Shown one piece after another: positions 25,484 through 35,257 of a stretch of DNA of 64,000 nt (position 1 is its first letter; each line of letters starts with the position of its first letter). The notes beneath the pieces were generated by a model that had not been told where the DNA came from, searched no databases, and saw only the letters and a list, made by a program, of their open reading frames with translations. The stretch comes from Pseudonocardiales bacterium. Its GTDB lineage: Bacteria; Actinomycetota; Actinomycetes; Mycobacteriales; Pseudonocardiaceae. The position numbers and the translations under genes are program-made. Where the stretch lies: the NCBI GenBank assembly GCA_023252195.1, contig JAHEXI010000002.1, positions 310,001-374,000 of the forward strand, read 5' to 3'.

Positions 25484-25839
25484 GAGACCGCCCGGGCTAT
25501 CCGTGATGGCTGCCGACGCCAGAACTCGTTGCCCTCCAGATCGGCCAGCACCGTCCACCACAGCCCCGGCGCGTTGCCCTCCGCGAGCACCGCCGCGCCC
25601 AGCGCCGTGAGCCGCGCGACCTCGGCGCCCCGGTCGTCGGCATACAGGTCCAGATGTACCCGGTTCTTGCCAGCCCGCGGCTCGGGCACGCGCTGTAGGC
25701 CGAGCGCCGGCGCGCCGGTCAGCAGGACGAAATCTCCGTAATCGCCGGCCACCGTGGTATCCAGCGCCGCGGTCCAGAATCCCGCCAGCGACTGCGGATC
25801 CGAGCAGTCGATAGTCACCATGCCGATCGAGAGAGCCAT
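25480..25839 (-). CDS. VOC-family (glyoxalase-like) protein
   Basis: The 119-residue protein has two beta-alpha-beta-beta-beta units typical of small VOC proteins: IGMVTIDCSDPQSLAGFWTA at the start, then LQRVPEPRAGKNRVHLDLYA, and VLADLEGNEFW near the end. His in RVHLDL and Glu in EGNEFW are plausible metal ligands. Substrate and reaction are unknown; relatives act as lyases or as resistance and carrier proteins. ATG 25839 was preferred over the longer frame (to 26004), which would extend through the proS promoter. Confidence 0.82.
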   Translation of the reverse strand: MALSIGMVTIDCSDPQSLAGFWTAALDTTVAGDYGDFVLLTGAPALGLQRVPEPRAGKNRVHLDLYADDRGAEVARLTALGAAVLAEGNAPGLWWTVLADLEGNEFWRRQPSRIARAVS

Positions 25840-25929
25840 GCCGCAGACGGTAACCAGGAGGACTGACAGTCTCGCGGCCATATACGCTGCGGGCTTCGCA
25901 ATCCGGCCGTCCGAGGAGTTCCTGAGAGT

Positions 25930-27678
25930 ATGATCACCAGGTTGTCGACGCTGTTCCTGCGCACCCTGCGCGAGGACCCGGCGGACGCCGAGGTGCCCAG
26001 CCACAGACTGCTGGTGCGCGCCGGGTACGTCCGGCGCGTCGCCCCGGGGATCTACTCGTGGCTGCCGCTGGGCCTGCGGGTGCTGCGCAACATCGAATCC
26101 GTGGTGCGCCAGGAGATGGACGCGATCGGTGGGCAGGAGATCCTGTTCCCGGCGTTGCTCCCCCGGGAGCCATACCAGACCACCGGCCGCTGGACCGAGT
26201 ACGGCGCGAATCTGTTCCGGCTACATGACCGCAAGGGTGGCGACTACCTGCTCGGCCCCACCCACGAGGAGCTGTTCACCCTCACAGTCAAGGGCGAGTA
26301 CAGCTCCTATAAGGACTACCCGGTGATCCTCTACCAGGTGCAGACGAAATACCGGGACGAGGAGCGGCCCCGCGCCGGGATCCTGCGCGGCCGGGAGTTC
26401 TTGATGAAGGACTCGTACTCCTTCGACCTCTCCGAGGAGGGCTTGGCGCGGTCCTACCAGGTCCACCGCGAGGCCTACATCAAGATGTTCGATCGGCTCG
26501 GATTGCGCTATGTGATCGTGTCGGCGATGTCCGGCGCGATGGGCGGCTCGGCCAGCGAGGAGTTCCTTGCCGAAGCCGAGACCGGCGAGGACACCTTCGT
26601 TCGCAGCACCGAGTCCGGGTACGCGGCCAACGTGGAGGCGGTGATCACGCCAGCTCCGCCGGAGCAGCCCCTCGACGGCCTGCCGCCGGCCCGAGTGCTG
26701 CACACCCCGAACACCCCCACCATCGACACGCTGGTCGGGCACCTCAACGGCGTAGGTCTGGGCCGGACCTTCAGCGCTGCGGACACCCTGAAGAACGTCC
26801 TGGTCAAGACCCGGCAACCCGGGGCGCAACGCTGGGAACTGCTGGGTGTGGGAATCCCCGGTGACCGGGAGGTCGACATGAAACGGCTGGAGGCCTCGCT
26901 GGCCCCGGCAGAGGTGGCATTGCTCGACGACGCGGACTTCGCGGCACATCCGTTTCTGGTCAAGGGCTACATCGGGCCGGGCGCGCTCGCGGGGAACGGG
27001 GTGCGCTACCTCGTCGATCCCCGGGTGGTCGTTGGTACCGCGTGGGCTACTGGTGCTAACCAGGCCGACCACCACGTCGTGGACCTGGTGTGCGGGCGCG
27101 ACTTCACCCCCGACGGCACCGTCGAGGCCGCCGAGGTGCGGGCCGGCGACCCTTCCCCCGACGGGGCCGGCACGCTGGTCGCGGCTCGAGGTATCGAGAT
27201 CGGGCACATCTTCCAGCTCGGTCGCAAGTACAGCGACGCCTTCGCGTTGGACGCCCTAGGCCCCGACGACAAGCCGATCCGGATCACCATGGGGTGCTAC
27301 GGCGTCGGAGTCTCCCGGCTGGTCGGAGCGGTCGCCGAGCAGAGCCACGACGCGCACGGGCTGATCTGGCCCCGTGAGGTAGCGCCGGCCGATGTGCACG
27401 TGGTGATCGCGGGCAAGGACGCCACGATCGCCGCCGCCGCCGAGCGGCTGGTTGCCGAGCTGGACGCGGCCGGTCTGCGGGTGATCCTCGATGACCGGCC
27501 GGCCACCCCTGGGGTGAAGTTCGCCGACGCCGAGCTGGTCGGTGTACCGACCATCCTGGTGGTGGGGCGCGGTCTCGCGTCGGGTGTCGTCGAGGTCAAG
27601 GACCGAGCCACCGGGGAGCGCACCGAGGTGCCGGTGGACGGTGTGGTGGCGCACCTGCTGGAGCTGTGCCACAAGTAG
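25930..27678 (+). CDS. proS: Prolyl-tRNA synthetase
   Basis: The 582-residue class II synthetase charges tRNA-Pro. It is the bacterial type with a YbaK-like editing insertion (about 230-390) between class II motifs 2 and 3. Seen motifs are [63 protein letters not shown] and [13 protein letters not shown], followed by a C-terminal anticodon-binding domain ([25 protein letters not shown]). The ATG is preceded by GGAGTTCC. The gene converges on yjbQ with a 2-bp gap. Confidence 0.97.
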   Translation: MITRLSTLFLRTLREDPADAEVPSHRLLVRAGYVRRVAPGIYSWLPLGLRVLRNIESVVRQEMDAIGGQEILFPALLPREPYQTTGRWTEYGANLFRLHDRKGGDYLLGPTHEELFTLTVKGEYSSYKDYPVILYQVQTKYRDEERPRAGILRGREFLMKDSYSFDLSEEGLARSYQVHREAYIKMFDRLGLRYVIVSAMSGAMGGSASEEFLAEAETGEDTFVRSTESGYAANVEAVITPAPPEQPLDGLPPARVLHTPNTPTIDTLVGHLNGVGLGRTFSAADTLKNVLVKTRQPGAQRWELLGVGIPGDREVDMKRLEASLAPAEVALLDDADFAAHPFLVKGYIGPGALAGNGVRYLVDPRVVVGTAWATGANQADHHVVDLVCGRDFTPDGTVEAAEVRAGDPSPDGAGTLVAARGIEIGHIFQLGRKYSDAFALDALGPDDKPIRITMGCYGVGVSRLVGAVAEQSHDAHGLIWPREVAPADVHVVIAGKDATIAAAAERLVAELDAAGLRVILDDRPATPGVKFADAELVGVPTILVVGRGLASGVVEVKDRATGERTEVPVDGVVAHLLELCHK

Positions 27679-27680
27679 CG

Positions 27681-28091
27681 TCAGCCGGCCAGGAAGCTCA
27701 GCCGGACAGTTCGGACCGGGTTGTCGTGGTTAGTGTCCACCAGGCAGATCGACTGCCAGGTGCCCAGGGCGGGTTGGCCGTCGAGCACCGGCACGCTGAC
27801 GTAGGGCGGCAGGAGCGCAGGCAGCAGGTGATCGCGGCCGTGCCCGGGGGAACCGTGCTGATGGTCCCACCGGTCGTCGGCGGGCAGCAGCTCGCGCAGC
27901 GCGGCGAGCAGGTCGGTGTCACTGCCGGAGCCGGTCTCGATCACCGCGAGGCCGGCGGTCGCATGCGGCACCCAGACATGCAGCAGACCATCACCGGCAG
28001 CGGCCCGCTGCAGGAAGGCGTGGCAGTCCTTGGTGAGGTCATAGACCTTTTCATGCGAGCCGGTCTCGATACGAAGCTGCTCGGTATGCAC
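27681..28091 (-). CDS. YjbQ family protein (UPF0047; secondary thiamine-phosphate synthase type)
   Basis: The 136-residue protein belongs to the YjbQ family. It shows YDLTKDCHAFLQRAAAGDGL, LHVWVPHATAGLAVIETGSG, LPADDRWDHQHGS and PVLDGQPALGTWQSICLVDT. Conserved His and Asp residues in VPHATAG and WDHQHGS form the presumed metal site. Members weakly complement thiamine-phosphate synthase, but their main biological role is open. Start at ATG 28091. It follows the DUF4439 gene by 18 bp on the same strand. Confidence 0.88.
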   Translation of the reverse strand: MHTEQLRIETGSHEKVYDLTKDCHAFLQRAAAGDGLLHVWVPHATAGLAVIETGSGSDTDLLAALRELLPADDRWDHQHGSPGHGRDHLLPALLPPYVSVPVLDGQPALGTWQSICLVDTNHDNPVRTVRLSFLAG

Positions 28092-28109
28092 GGTCCTACG
28101 GTAATGAGC

Positions 28110-28628
28110 TCAGGGTGCGCCGGGAAACGGCACCGTCAGCGGGGTAGCACCCACGGTTGCCCGCCACCGGGTCGCCCGTACGGCCGCGTCGGTCAGTGCC
28201 TCCAGCGCGGTCCCGCGCAGATCCGCATCAGCCGGACTGCGCTCGACCACCGAGCGCCACGCCGCGGCTGCGTCGGTCTCCGCGGTGATCGCCAGCCGCA
28301 GCGCGGAGGCGGCATCGGTGACCGGTTCTGGCGTCAGGTAGCCCGGTTCAGGTGGCACTGGTGCAGCACCCGCGTCGATCAGGATGCGCTGCGTGGCGTC
28401 CCGCCGAGCCTGATGAGCGGTAGCGGCCTCGTCAAGCCGGCGGCTCAACGCATCCGGCACAAACGCCCCCACCACCCCGTAAACCCACACCGCAGCATGC
28501 TCAGCCCCCAAAGCCCCCTGCAACGCCCCCACCGGCACCTGGGATCGGACCCGATATGGGGACATATCGGGCCTAAAAGGTGTCTCTTTACCCCGATATG
28601 TCCCCATGTCGGGGGGCGGGCGTTTCAT
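28110..28628 (-). CDS. DUF4439 ferritin-like protein, N-terminus carrying a palindromic insert
   Basis: The 172-residue frame contains a four-helix ferritin-like DUF4439 domain (about 36-165; LQGALGAEHAAVWVYGVVGA, ALSRRLDEAATAHQARRD, ALRLAITAETDAAAAWRSVV). Residues 5-27 (PPDMGTYRG and PDMSPYR) come from a 64-bp palindromic element. ATG 28628 is favoured because it overlaps the upstream lipoprotein stop as ATGA, indicating coupling. If GTG 28538 were used instead, the element would be untranslated leader. Function is unknown; the pair with the adjacent lipoprotein is conserved upstream of rimP in related genomes. Confidence 0.8.
   Translation of the reverse strand: MKRPPPDMGTYRGKETPFRPDMSPYRVRSQVPVGALQGALGAEHAAVWVYGVVGAFVPDALSRRLDEAATAHQARRDATQRILIDAGAAPVPPEPGYLTPEPVTDAASALRLAITAETDAAAAWRSVVERSPADADLRGTALEALTDAAVRATRWRATVGATPLTVPFPGAP
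28550..28613. repeat. 64-bp palindromic element, copy 2
   Basis: Two 22-bp inverted arms (28550-28571 and 28592-28613) with one mismatch enclose a 20-bp loop. The total length, 64 bp, equals that of copy 1 at 4263-4326. Read along the host gene (minus strand) the leading arm is identical to copy 1 for about 26 bases, including GACATGGGGACATATCGGGG, and the reading frame is the same. Only the loop differs. This supports one dispersed family and not two chance hairpins. Confidence 0.85.
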
Positions 28629-29128
28629 GAGAGGAGTGCTGCGTGGGTGGCGCAGCAGGCGGCTACCGATGCGAGCAGGGCGGCGCGGTAGCCGGGGAGT
28701 GTGACGACCAGTCCGGCGGCTTCGTCTTGGGCGGCGCGTGCCGCCTGGGCCAGGGCCGTCCGGGCGGCGGAAAGGTCGGGAGCGGCGACCGCCGGTGCAG
28801 CCACCGGCGGCGGGACGGCGCTGGTGGCTGGTGGGAGAGGCCGGGCCCGGCGCAGCTCGGCGCGCAGTGCTGTGGCATGCGTCGTCCGGTCCTCAGCGAG
28901 CGCCCTCGCCGATGCGGCCAACGCCGGGTTGGTTTGAGTCTGCGTCTGGACCACCGCTTGCGCCAGCGCCGCGTCAGCCTCGGCGCGCCGGGCTGGTGAC
29001 TCCAGCGGATCGGGCCCGCTGGGTGCCCGTGCCGATGAGCTGCACCCGGTCAGCGCTGCCGGACCGGTTAACAGCAGCGCGGTGCCGACGGTCAACACGC
29101 CGCGACGGCTGGGACGGGCTGCTGGCAC
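28625..29128 (-). CDS. Putative Ala-rich lipoprotein
   Basis: The 167-residue protein begins with a Tat-like RPSRRGVL and a hydrophobic stretch ending in the lipobox LTGC (Cys near 28), so it is probably exported and lipid-anchored. The rest is Ala-rich and helical (ARRAEADAALAQAVVQTQTQ, ARALAEDRTTHATALRAELR, AQAARAAQDEAAGLVVTLPG). Its stop overlaps the DUF4439 start as ATGA. An equivalent Ala-rich pair lies between proS and rimP in mycobacteria. No function is known. Its start faces rimP about 180 bp away. Confidence 0.78.
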   Translation of the reverse strand: MPAARPSRRGVLTVGTALLLTGPAALTGCSSSARAPSGPDPLESPARRAEADAALAQAVVQTQTQTNPALAASARALAEDRTTHATALRAELRRARPLPPATSAVPPPVAAPAVAAPDLSAARTALAQAARAAQDEAAGLVVTLPGYRAALLASVAACCATHAALLS

Positions 29129-29305
29129 GGTCGGCCATCATGCCAGCAGCCCTGGTTTGCTGCGGGCTCAGCACCGTGATCCGCTTGGCGCAGGCTGCCT
29201 CCGCGACGCGATACCCTAGGTAATCCCGACCGGGCCATGCCGCATTGGTGCATCGCCGTAGTACCACATTGTAGAGAGATAGTCACTTCTAGTCAGGAGG
29301 CCACG

Positions 29306-29830
29306 GTGACCGCGCAGCCCGCGAACCTCGGCTCAGCAATCGAGTCGGTGGTTCGCGACGCGGTGGCTGACGTGGGGTTCGATCTGGAGAGCTTGGAGGA
29401 GGTGCGGATAGGCCAGCGCTGGGTGATCCGGGTGATCGTCGATTCCGACGCCGGTGTCGGGCTGGACGACATCGCCGCAGTGAGCCGCGCGGTGTCGCAG
29501 GCCTTGGACGAGCGCGATGAGCTGATGGCCGGGCCCTATACCCTTGAGGTGACTTCCCCTGGAGTCGACCGGCCGCTGACCCACCCGCGGCACTGGCGGC
29601 GCAACCGGCTGCGGCTGGTTCGGGCTGCCCTGGTAGCCGGCGGAGAGCTGATCGGTCGGATCGGTGACTGCGACGACGAGGGCGTCACGCTGCTGGCGTC
29701 GGGATCCCTGCGCCGGGTGCGCTATACGGAGCTGAGCCGCGCGGTGGTCGAGGTGGAGTTTCGCCACCCGCCCGCTGATGAGCTCGCTGTGCTCGACGGC
29801 GCGAGCCGGCAGGATTGGGAGGAACGGTGA
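29306..29830 (+). CDS. rimP: Ribosome maturation factor RimP
   Basis: The 174-residue protein helps assemble the 30S ribosomal subunit. It has the N-terminal alpha-beta domain ([60 protein letters not shown]) and a C-terminal Sm-like beta barrel. GTG 29306 was chosen because it follows a strong AGGAGG at 29295-29300 with correct spacing; the longer frame from 29237 has no site. Its stop overlaps the nusA GTG start. It heads the conserved rimP-nusA-ylxR-infB operon. Confidence 0.95.
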   Translation: MTAQPANLGSAIESVVRDAVADVGFDLESLEEVRIGQRWVIRVIVDSDAGVGLDDIAAVSRAVSQALDERDELMAGPYTLEVTSPGVDRPLTHPRHWRRNRLRLVRAALVAGGELIGRIGDCDDEGVTLLASGSLRRVRYTELSRAVVEVEFRHPPADELAVLDGASRQDWEER

Positions 29831-30885
29831 ACGTCGACATCGCGGCGCTGCGCGCCATCGAACGGGACAAGGACATCTCCTTCGATACGGTTCTCGAGGC
29901 AATCGAGACGGCGCTGCTGACCGCGTACAAGCACACCGACGGCCATCAACCGCACGTTCGCATCGACGTCGACCGCAAAAGCGGCCTGGTCCGGGTGCTC
30001 GCCCAAGAGCTCGACGACGACGGCAACGTCAGCCAGGAGTGGGACGACACCCCTGAAGGGTTCGGCCGGATCGCGGCCACCACAGCCCGCCAAGTGATCC
30101 TGCAACGGCTGCGTGACGCCGAGCACGAACGTACCTTCGGCGAGTTCTCGGCCAAAGAGGGCGAGATTGTCGCGGGGCTCGTACAACGGGACGCCCGGGC
30201 CAACGCTCGTGGCGTGGTGGTGGTCCAGATCGGCGAGACCGAGGGCGTAATCCCGCCGGTGGAGCAGGCTCCCAGGGAGACCTACCGGCACGGCGAGCGG
30301 ATCAAGTGTTACGTGGTTGGCGTATCCCGGGGAATGCGCGGGCCGCAGATCACCCTGTCCCGCACGCATCCCAACCTGGTCCGCCGGCTGTTCGCCCTGG
30401 AAGTTCCCGAGATCGCCGACGGAACCGTGGAGATTCCCGCGGTAGCCAGGGAGGCGGGGCATCGCTCGAAGATCGCCGTCCGGTCGACCGTCGTTGGAGT
30501 CAATGCCAAGGGCGCCTGCATCGGACCGATGGGCCAGCGGGTTCGCAATGTGATGAGTGAGTTGGGTGGCGAGAAGATCGACATCATTGACTACGCAGAG
30601 GACCCCGCGACGTTCGTGGGAAATGCGTTGTCCCCGGCGAAGGTCATCTCGGTACAGGTGATCGATGCCCGAGCTAAGACGGCCCGGGTCGTGGTCCCCG
30701 ATTTCCAGCTGTCGCTTGCGATTGGCAAGGAAGGGCAGAACGCCAGGCTTGCTGCCCGGCTGACCGGTTGGAAGATCGACATTCGAAGCGACGCGGACCC
30801 GATGGCATCCCCACCAGCCGGCGCTGCGCGCGCCGAGGTGCCGGTGACCAATGCCGGTTCTCCGCCCGCGGCTGGGACGCGCTAG
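29827..30885 (+). CDS. nusA: Transcription termination/antitermination factor NusA
   Basis: The 352-residue protein binds RNA polymerase and nascent RNA. It shows the N-terminal domain ([20 protein letters not shown]), an S1 domain (about 115-195; [20 protein letters not shown]) and two KH domains ([60 protein letters not shown]). Like other actinobacterial NusA proteins it is short and lacks the C-terminal acidic repeats of E. coli NusA. GTG 29827 overlaps the rimP stop as GTGA. Confidence 0.96.
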   Translation: MNVDIAALRAIERDKDISFDTVLEAIETALLTAYKHTDGHQPHVRIDVDRKSGLVRVLAQELDDDGNVSQEWDDTPEGFGRIAATTARQVILQRLRDAEHERTFGEFSAKEGEIVAGLVQRDARANARGVVVVQIGETEGVIPPVEQAPRETYRHGERIKCYVVGVSRGMRGPQITLSRTHPNLVRRLFALEVPEIADGTVEIPAVAREAGHRSKIAVRSTVVGVNAKGACIGPMGQRVRNVMSELGGEKIDIIDYAEDPATFVGNALSPAKVISVQVIDARAKTARVVVPDFQLSLAIGKEGQNARLAARLTGWKIDIRSDADPMASPPAGAARAEVPVTNAGSPPAAGTR

Positions 30886-30889
30886 AATT

Positions 30890-31201
30890 GTGGTGGCCTC
30901 CCGTCGGGGGACGGTCTACGCCTGCCCGGATGATGTTCGGCGCCGCCGCGAGCGGCCCGCCGAGCCAGTCCGGATGTGCGTGGGTTGCCGGACCAAGACG
31001 GCGGCTTCCGGATTGCTGCGTGTGGTGGCGGTGGATGGGACCCTAGTCCCGGACCCGCGGCGTCGGTATCCAGGTCGAGGTGCGTGGGTGCATCCCGATA
31101 TCGGATGCCTACGTCTGGCCGAGCGGCGCCGGGCCTTCCCGCGGGCGTTGCGCTCCGCGGGGGTGCTCGACACCGTCGCGGTGTACGCCTTCCTCACCTA
31201 G
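30890..31201 (+). CDS. YlxR family RNA-binding protein (DUF448)
   Basis: This small nucleic-acid-binding protein lies between nusA and infB as in most Gram-positive genomes. Signature residues are PVRMCVGCRTKTAASGLLRV, PGRGAWVHPDIGCLRLAERR and RAFPRAL. An ATG at 30851 overlaps nusA by 35 bases; GTG at 30890 or 30893, just after the nusA stop, is a better fit, giving about 103 residues. Known YlxR proteins associate with RNase P or act as nucleoid-type regulators; the role here is not established. Confidence 0.88.
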   Translation: MVASRRGTVYACPDDVRRRRERPAEPVRMCVGCRTKTAASGLLRVVAVDGTLVPDPRRRYPGRGAWVHPDIGCLRLAERRRAFPRALRSAGVLDTVAVYAFLT

Positions 31202-31394
31202 CCGTTCGCCAGACGCGTGAGGTTCTCGGTTCGCTGAGGACGCACCGACGCCGGGACCGCCCCGGTGCGCGGTCGACACAGAGAGCAGGTCGATTCCGAA
31301 ATGTACCCGCAGTCGTGAAGCACTGACAGCGATGGCCATGTACTAGTAACGGGGTCGAGCGGGGTTGCCGCCGGCTCCATCAGTAAGGAGAGCA

Positions 31395-34355
31395 GTGGCA
31401 GGTAAGGCCCGCGTGCACGAGCTCGCGAAAGAGCTCGGTGTCACCAGCAAAGACGTTCTCAAAAAGCTCGCCGATCTCGGCGAGTATGTGAAGTCCGCCT
31501 CCTCAACGGTGGAGGCACCGGTCGCCCGCAAGCTTCGCGACTCGTTTCCCTCAGATGTGGGCAAGCAGTCCCACTCCAACGGTGCACCGACCAGCGGCCG
31601 CGGACCCTCTGGTGGGATCTCACCCGCAGCCGGTGGCGCTGCCAAGCCCGGTCCTGCACCGGTGCCGGCCCGTCGACCGGAAGACACTTCCTCTCCGGGC
31701 GTTCCCCGAGTGTCACCAGGAGTGTTCCCGGGGGCATCCCCGCCAGTGGCGCCGCAGCGCCCGACCCCAGTGGAGCACCGGGTGGCTGCTCAGGCCCCGG
31801 CCGTCGACGAGCCCCCGGCCGCGCCGAACCGGCCTGCGGCACCCTTGCGCCCGGCGGCGGAACGTCAAGTGGCTCCGCAACGGCCGCCGACCGATCAGCG
31901 GCCGGGTGTTCGGCCCGATGATCCAGGGCCCGCTCGCCCGCGGTTGCCGAAGCCGGGTCCGCGGTCCCCACGGGTAGGCAACAATCCCTTCGGCGTCGGA
32001 AGTTCCGCGCCGCCGCGTTCGTCGGGGCAGCGACCCGCACCGCCGGCGAGTCCAGCCGGGCCCAGCAGCATGCCTCCCCGCCCAGGCGGGGGCAACCGCC
32101 CCAGCACCAGCCGCAGCGGCCCAGCCGGCAGCGGCGGACCGCGACCGAATCCAGGCATGATGCCGCCCCGGCCGCCCAGCCCGGGAACAGGTCCGAGTCG
32201 TCCGGGACGTCCCGGCGCCGGTGAAGGCGCGCGCGGCGGCCCTGGTGGTCCTGGCGGCGGTGCCCGCGGTGGACCCGGTGGCCGTAGTGGTGGTGGCGGC
32301 GGTGGTTTCCGCGGCGGAGGTGGTGGTGGCGGTGGCGGTGCTCCCGGCGGTCCCCCTGGTGGCGGCGCTCCCGCTGGCGGTGGTTTCCGCGGCGGACCAG
32401 CGCGTCCGGGAGGCGGTGCTCGTGGTCGCGGCGGCGCGGCCGGTGCCTTCGGCCGGCCCGGTGGCCCCGCGCGCAAGGGCCGCAAGTCCAAGCGGCAGAA
32501 GCGCCAGGAGTTCGACAACATGCAGGCCCCGTCGGTCGGCGGGGTCCGGTTGCCGCGCGGCGGCGGGGAGACCATCCGGCTGCGTCGAGGTTCCTCGCTT
32601 ACCGACTTCGCCGAGAAGATCGACGCCAATCCGGCTGCGTTGGTGCAGGCGTTGTTCCACCTGGGCGAGATGGTGACGGCAACCCAGTCGGTCTCCGACG
32701 ATGTGCTGCAACTCCTGGGCCAGGAGATGAATTACAAGGTCCAGGTCGTCAGCCCCGAGGACGAGGATCGCGAGCTGCTGGAGTCCTTCGCGCTGTCCTA
32801 CGGCGAGGACTCCGGCGACGAGGGCGACCTCGCGTTCCGGCCACCGGTGGTCACCGTGATGGGTCACGTCGACCACGGCAAGACTCGCCTACTCGACACC
32901 ATCCGCCAGGCCAACGTGATGGGCGGCGAGGCTGGTGGCATCACCCAACACATCGGTGCCTACCAGGTCGCCACCGAACTGGAGGGTGTGGAGAGGCTGA
33001 TCACCTTCATCGACACCCCGGGTCACGAGGCATTCACCGCTATGCGGGCCCGTGGTGCGCGCTCGACCGATATCGCGGTGCTGGTGGTGGCCGCCGATGA
33101 CGGAGTCATGCCGCAGACGGTGGAGGCGATCAACCACGCCAAAGCAGCTGGTGTGCCGGTCGTGGTGGCGGTGAACAAGATCGACAAGGAGAACTCGGAC
33201 CCGACCCGGATCCGTGGTCAGCTCACCGAATACGGGCTGGTGCCGGAGGAGTACGGCGGCGACACCATGTTCGTCGATGTCTCCGCCAAGCTGGGTACCA
33301 ACATCGACTCGCTGCTCGAAGCGATCCTGCTTACCGCGGATGCCTCGCTAGATCTGCGGGCCAACCCCGACATGGAAGCCCAAGGGGTGGCGATCGAAGC
33401 GCATCTGGACCGCGGTCGTGGTCCGGTGGCGACCGTGCTGGTGCAACGGGGCACGCTTCGGGTCGGTGACTCGGTGGTCGCGGGTGATGCATACGGCCGG
33501 GTCCGCAGGATGGTCGACGAACATGGCGATGACGTCATTGAGGCGCTGCCCTCGCGACCGGTGCAGGTCCACGGGTTCACCTCGGTGCCGGGCGCGGGGG
33601 ATAACTTCCTCGTCGTCGAGGAGGACCGCATCGCCCGCCAGATCGCCGATCGCCGGCGCACCCGGGAGCGCAACGCGGACCTCGCCTCGCGGCGCCGTCG
33701 GGTCAGCCTGGAGGATCTGGACCAGGCGCTCAAGGAGACCAGTCAGCTCAATCTGATCCTCAAAGGCGACAACTCCGGCACCGTCGAGGCGCTGGAGGAC
33801 ACCCTGATGAAGATCGATGTCGGCGACGAGGTGGAGCTGCGGGTGATCCACCGCGGGGTCGGTGGCATCACTGAGGGCGACATCAACCTCGCCATCGCGG
33901 ACAACACCATCGTGCTCGGGTTCAACGTCCGGGCCGACGGTAAGGCCACTGCACTGGCCAACCGCGAGGGTGTGGAGATCCGCTATTACTCGGTGATCTA
34001 CCAGGCGATCGATGAGATCGAGCAGGCGCTGAAGGGCATGCTCAAGCCGGAGTACGAGGAGGTAGCGCTGGGCCGCGCCGAGGTCCGCGAGGTCTTCCGG
34101 TCCTCCCGGGTCGGCACTATCGCCGGCTGCATGGTCACCTCAGGGGAGATCAAGCGCAACGCCAAGGCCCGGCTGCTTCGGGACAACGTGGTGGTCCGGG
34201 AGGACTTCACGGTGTCCTCGCTGCGCCGGTTCAAGGATGACGCATCCTCGGTACGGGAAGGTTTCGAGTGCGGCATCACGCTCTCGTCCTTCCACGACCT
34301 CCGGGTCGGCGATGAGATCGAGACCTACGAGATGCGGGAGAAGCCCCGCGCCTGA
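31395..34355 (+). CDS. infB: Translation initiation factor IF-2
   Basis: The 986-residue GTPase delivers initiator tRNA to the 30S subunit. An N-terminal IF2_N domain ([20 protein letters not shown]) is followed by a very long disordered region rich in Pro, Arg and Gly (about 50-370), including [11 protein letters not shown] and [13 protein letters not shown] tracts. A second IF2_N domain and a conserved core follow, with the G domain P-loop [27 protein letters not shown] and NKIDKE, then domains II-IV. GTG 31395 follows AAGGAG with good spacing. A hairpin at 34358-34402 marks the 3' end. Confidence 0.97.
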   Translation: MAGKARVHELAKELGVTSKDVLKKLADLGEYVKSASSTVEAPVARKLRDSFPSDVGKQSHSNGAPTSGRGPSGGISPAAGGAAKPGPAPVPARRPEDTSSPGVPRVSPGVFPGASPPVAPQRPTPVEHRVAAQAPAVDEPPAAPNRPAAPLRPAAERQVAPQRPPTDQRPGVRPDDPGPARPRLPKPGPRSPRVGNNPFGVGSSAPPRSSGQRPAPPASPAGPSSMPPRPGGGNRPSTSRSGPAGSGGPRPNPGMMPPRPPSPGTGPSRPGRPGAGEGARGGPGGPGGGARGGPGGRSGGGGGGFRGGGGGGGGGAPGGPPGGGAPAGGGFRGGPARPGGGARGRGGAAGAFGRPGGPARKGRKSKRQKRQEFDNMQAPSVGGVRLPRGGGETIRLRRGSSLTDFAEKIDANPAALVQALFHLGEMVTATQSVSDDVLQLLGQEMNYKVQVVSPEDEDRELLESFALSYGEDSGDEGDLAFRPPVVTVMGHVDHGKTRLLDTIRQANVMGGEAGGITQHIGAYQVATELEGVERLITFIDTPGHEAFTAMRARGARSTDIAVLVVAADDGVMPQTVEAINHAKAAGVPVVVAVNKIDKENSDPTRIRGQLTEYGLVPEEYGGDTMFVDVSAKLGTNIDSLLEAILLTADASLDLRANPDMEAQGVAIEAHLDRGRGPVATVLVQRGTLRVGDSVVAGDAYGRVRRMVDEHGDDVIEALPSRPVQVHGFTSVPGAGDNFLVVEEDRIARQIADRRRTRERNADLASRRRRVSLEDLDQALKETSQLNLILKGDNSGTVEALEDTLMKIDVGDEVELRVIHRGVGGITEGDINLAIADNTIVLGFNVRADGKATALANREGVEIRYYSVIYQAIDEIEQALKGMLKPEYEEVALGRAEVREVFRSSRVGTIAGCMVTSGEIKRNAKARLLRDNVVVREDFTVSSLRRFKDDASSVREGFECGITLSSFHDLRVGDEIETYEMREKPRA

Positions 34356-34357
34356 TC

Positions 34358-34402
34358 GTTGCTGGGGTTGGTGGCCCGCCAAGGACCACCAACCCCAGCA
34401 AC
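34358..34402 (+). terminator. Perfect 17-bp stem hairpin after infB
   Basis: Arms 34358-34374 (GTTGCTGGGGTTGGTGG) and 34386-34402 form a perfect stem with an 11-base loop, starting 2 bp after the infB stop. There is no U-tract, as is common for high-GC hairpin terminators. A partial third copy of the arm sequence (GGACCACCAACCC) at 34414-34426 can pair with alternative partners. It could end most infB transcripts or protect the 3' end. Confidence 0.55.
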
Positions 34403-34469
34403 GGTGATCTTCCAGGACCACCAACCCTGGGCGCGGTGGTCTTCACCAGCTACCAACCGGTGGTGAACG

Positions 34470-34766
34470 GTGTACGTCGGGGCTGTGGAGTTGGACGTGC
34501 TGTTCGGCGAGATTCACTCCTTGAAGCAGAAGCGCTCGCTGGTCCGACCGGTGATCGCCGAGCTCCGGCGGCGCTTCGAAGTCGCGGCGGCCGAGGCCGG
34601 GCACGTGGACCTGCACCGGCGATCGTTGATCGGGGTCGCCGCCGTCGCCGCCGACGCGGGCCATGTGCGGGAGGTGCTCGACGCATGCGAGCGCTTGGTG
34701 GCCGGGCGGCCGGAGCTGGACCTGCTGTCGGCCCGGCACCGGATAATGGGTCCAGATGATGACTAG
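34470..34766 (+). CDS. YlxP family protein (DUF503)
   Basis: The 98-residue protein has the DUF503 alpha-beta fold: [40 protein letters not shown] and [20 protein letters not shown]. The gene commonly sits between infB and rbfA in Gram-positive bacteria and is suspected to take part in ribosome biogenesis, without proof. GTG 34470 is the first in-frame start after the infB hairpin. It lies 38 bp before rbfA. Confidence 0.9.
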   Translation: MYVGAVELDVLFGEIHSLKQKRSLVRPVIAELRRRFEVAAAEAGHVDLHRRSLIGVAAVAADAGHVREVLDACERLVAGRPELDLLSARHRIMGPDDD

Positions 34767-34804
34767 CGCCAAACGACCATGAAAAGCGAGAGGACAACGC
34801 TGCG

Positions 34805-35257
34805 ATGGCCGACCCCCCACGGGCTCGCCGGCTCGCCAAACGGATCGCCAAGATCGTCGCGTCCGGCTTGGAACATGAAGTCAAAGATCCACGGCTGACG
34901 ATGGTGACGATCACTGATGCGAAGGTCACCGGAGATCTTCGGGACGCGACGGTCTACTACACGGTGCTCGGCGAGACCGTCGATACGCCGCCGGATACCG
35001 CCGGAGCAGCCGCCGCCCTGGCGAGTGCGACCGGAGTCTTGCGTTCCCTTGTCGGACGTGGAACAGGCGTCCGGTTCACCCCTACCCTGACCTTCCGCTG
35101 CGACGACATCCCGGACGGGGTGCGCCGGATCGACGAGTTGTTGGCCAAGGCGCACGAGGTCGATGCGAAGGTCGCCCGCATTGCCGCGGACGCGTCACCC
35201 GCCGGTGAGCCCGACCCGTACCGCCCACCACGGGACATTGCCGCAGACGATGACTGA
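34805..35257 (+). CDS. rbfA: Ribosome-binding factor A
   Basis: The 150-residue KH-type protein is needed for 16S rRNA 5'-end processing and 30S maturation. Hallmarks are [50 protein letters not shown] and [20 protein letters not shown]. The ATG is preceded by GAGAGGA. Its last 8 bases overlap the start of nrnA, so the two are coupled. Confidence 0.96.
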   Translation: MADPPRARRLAKRIAKIVASGLEHEVKDPRLTMVTITDAKVTGDLRDATVYYTVLGETVDTPPDTAGAAAALASATGVLRSLVGRGTGVRFTPTLTFRCDDIPDGVRRIDELLAKAHEVDAKVARIAADASPAGEPDPYRPPRDIAADDD

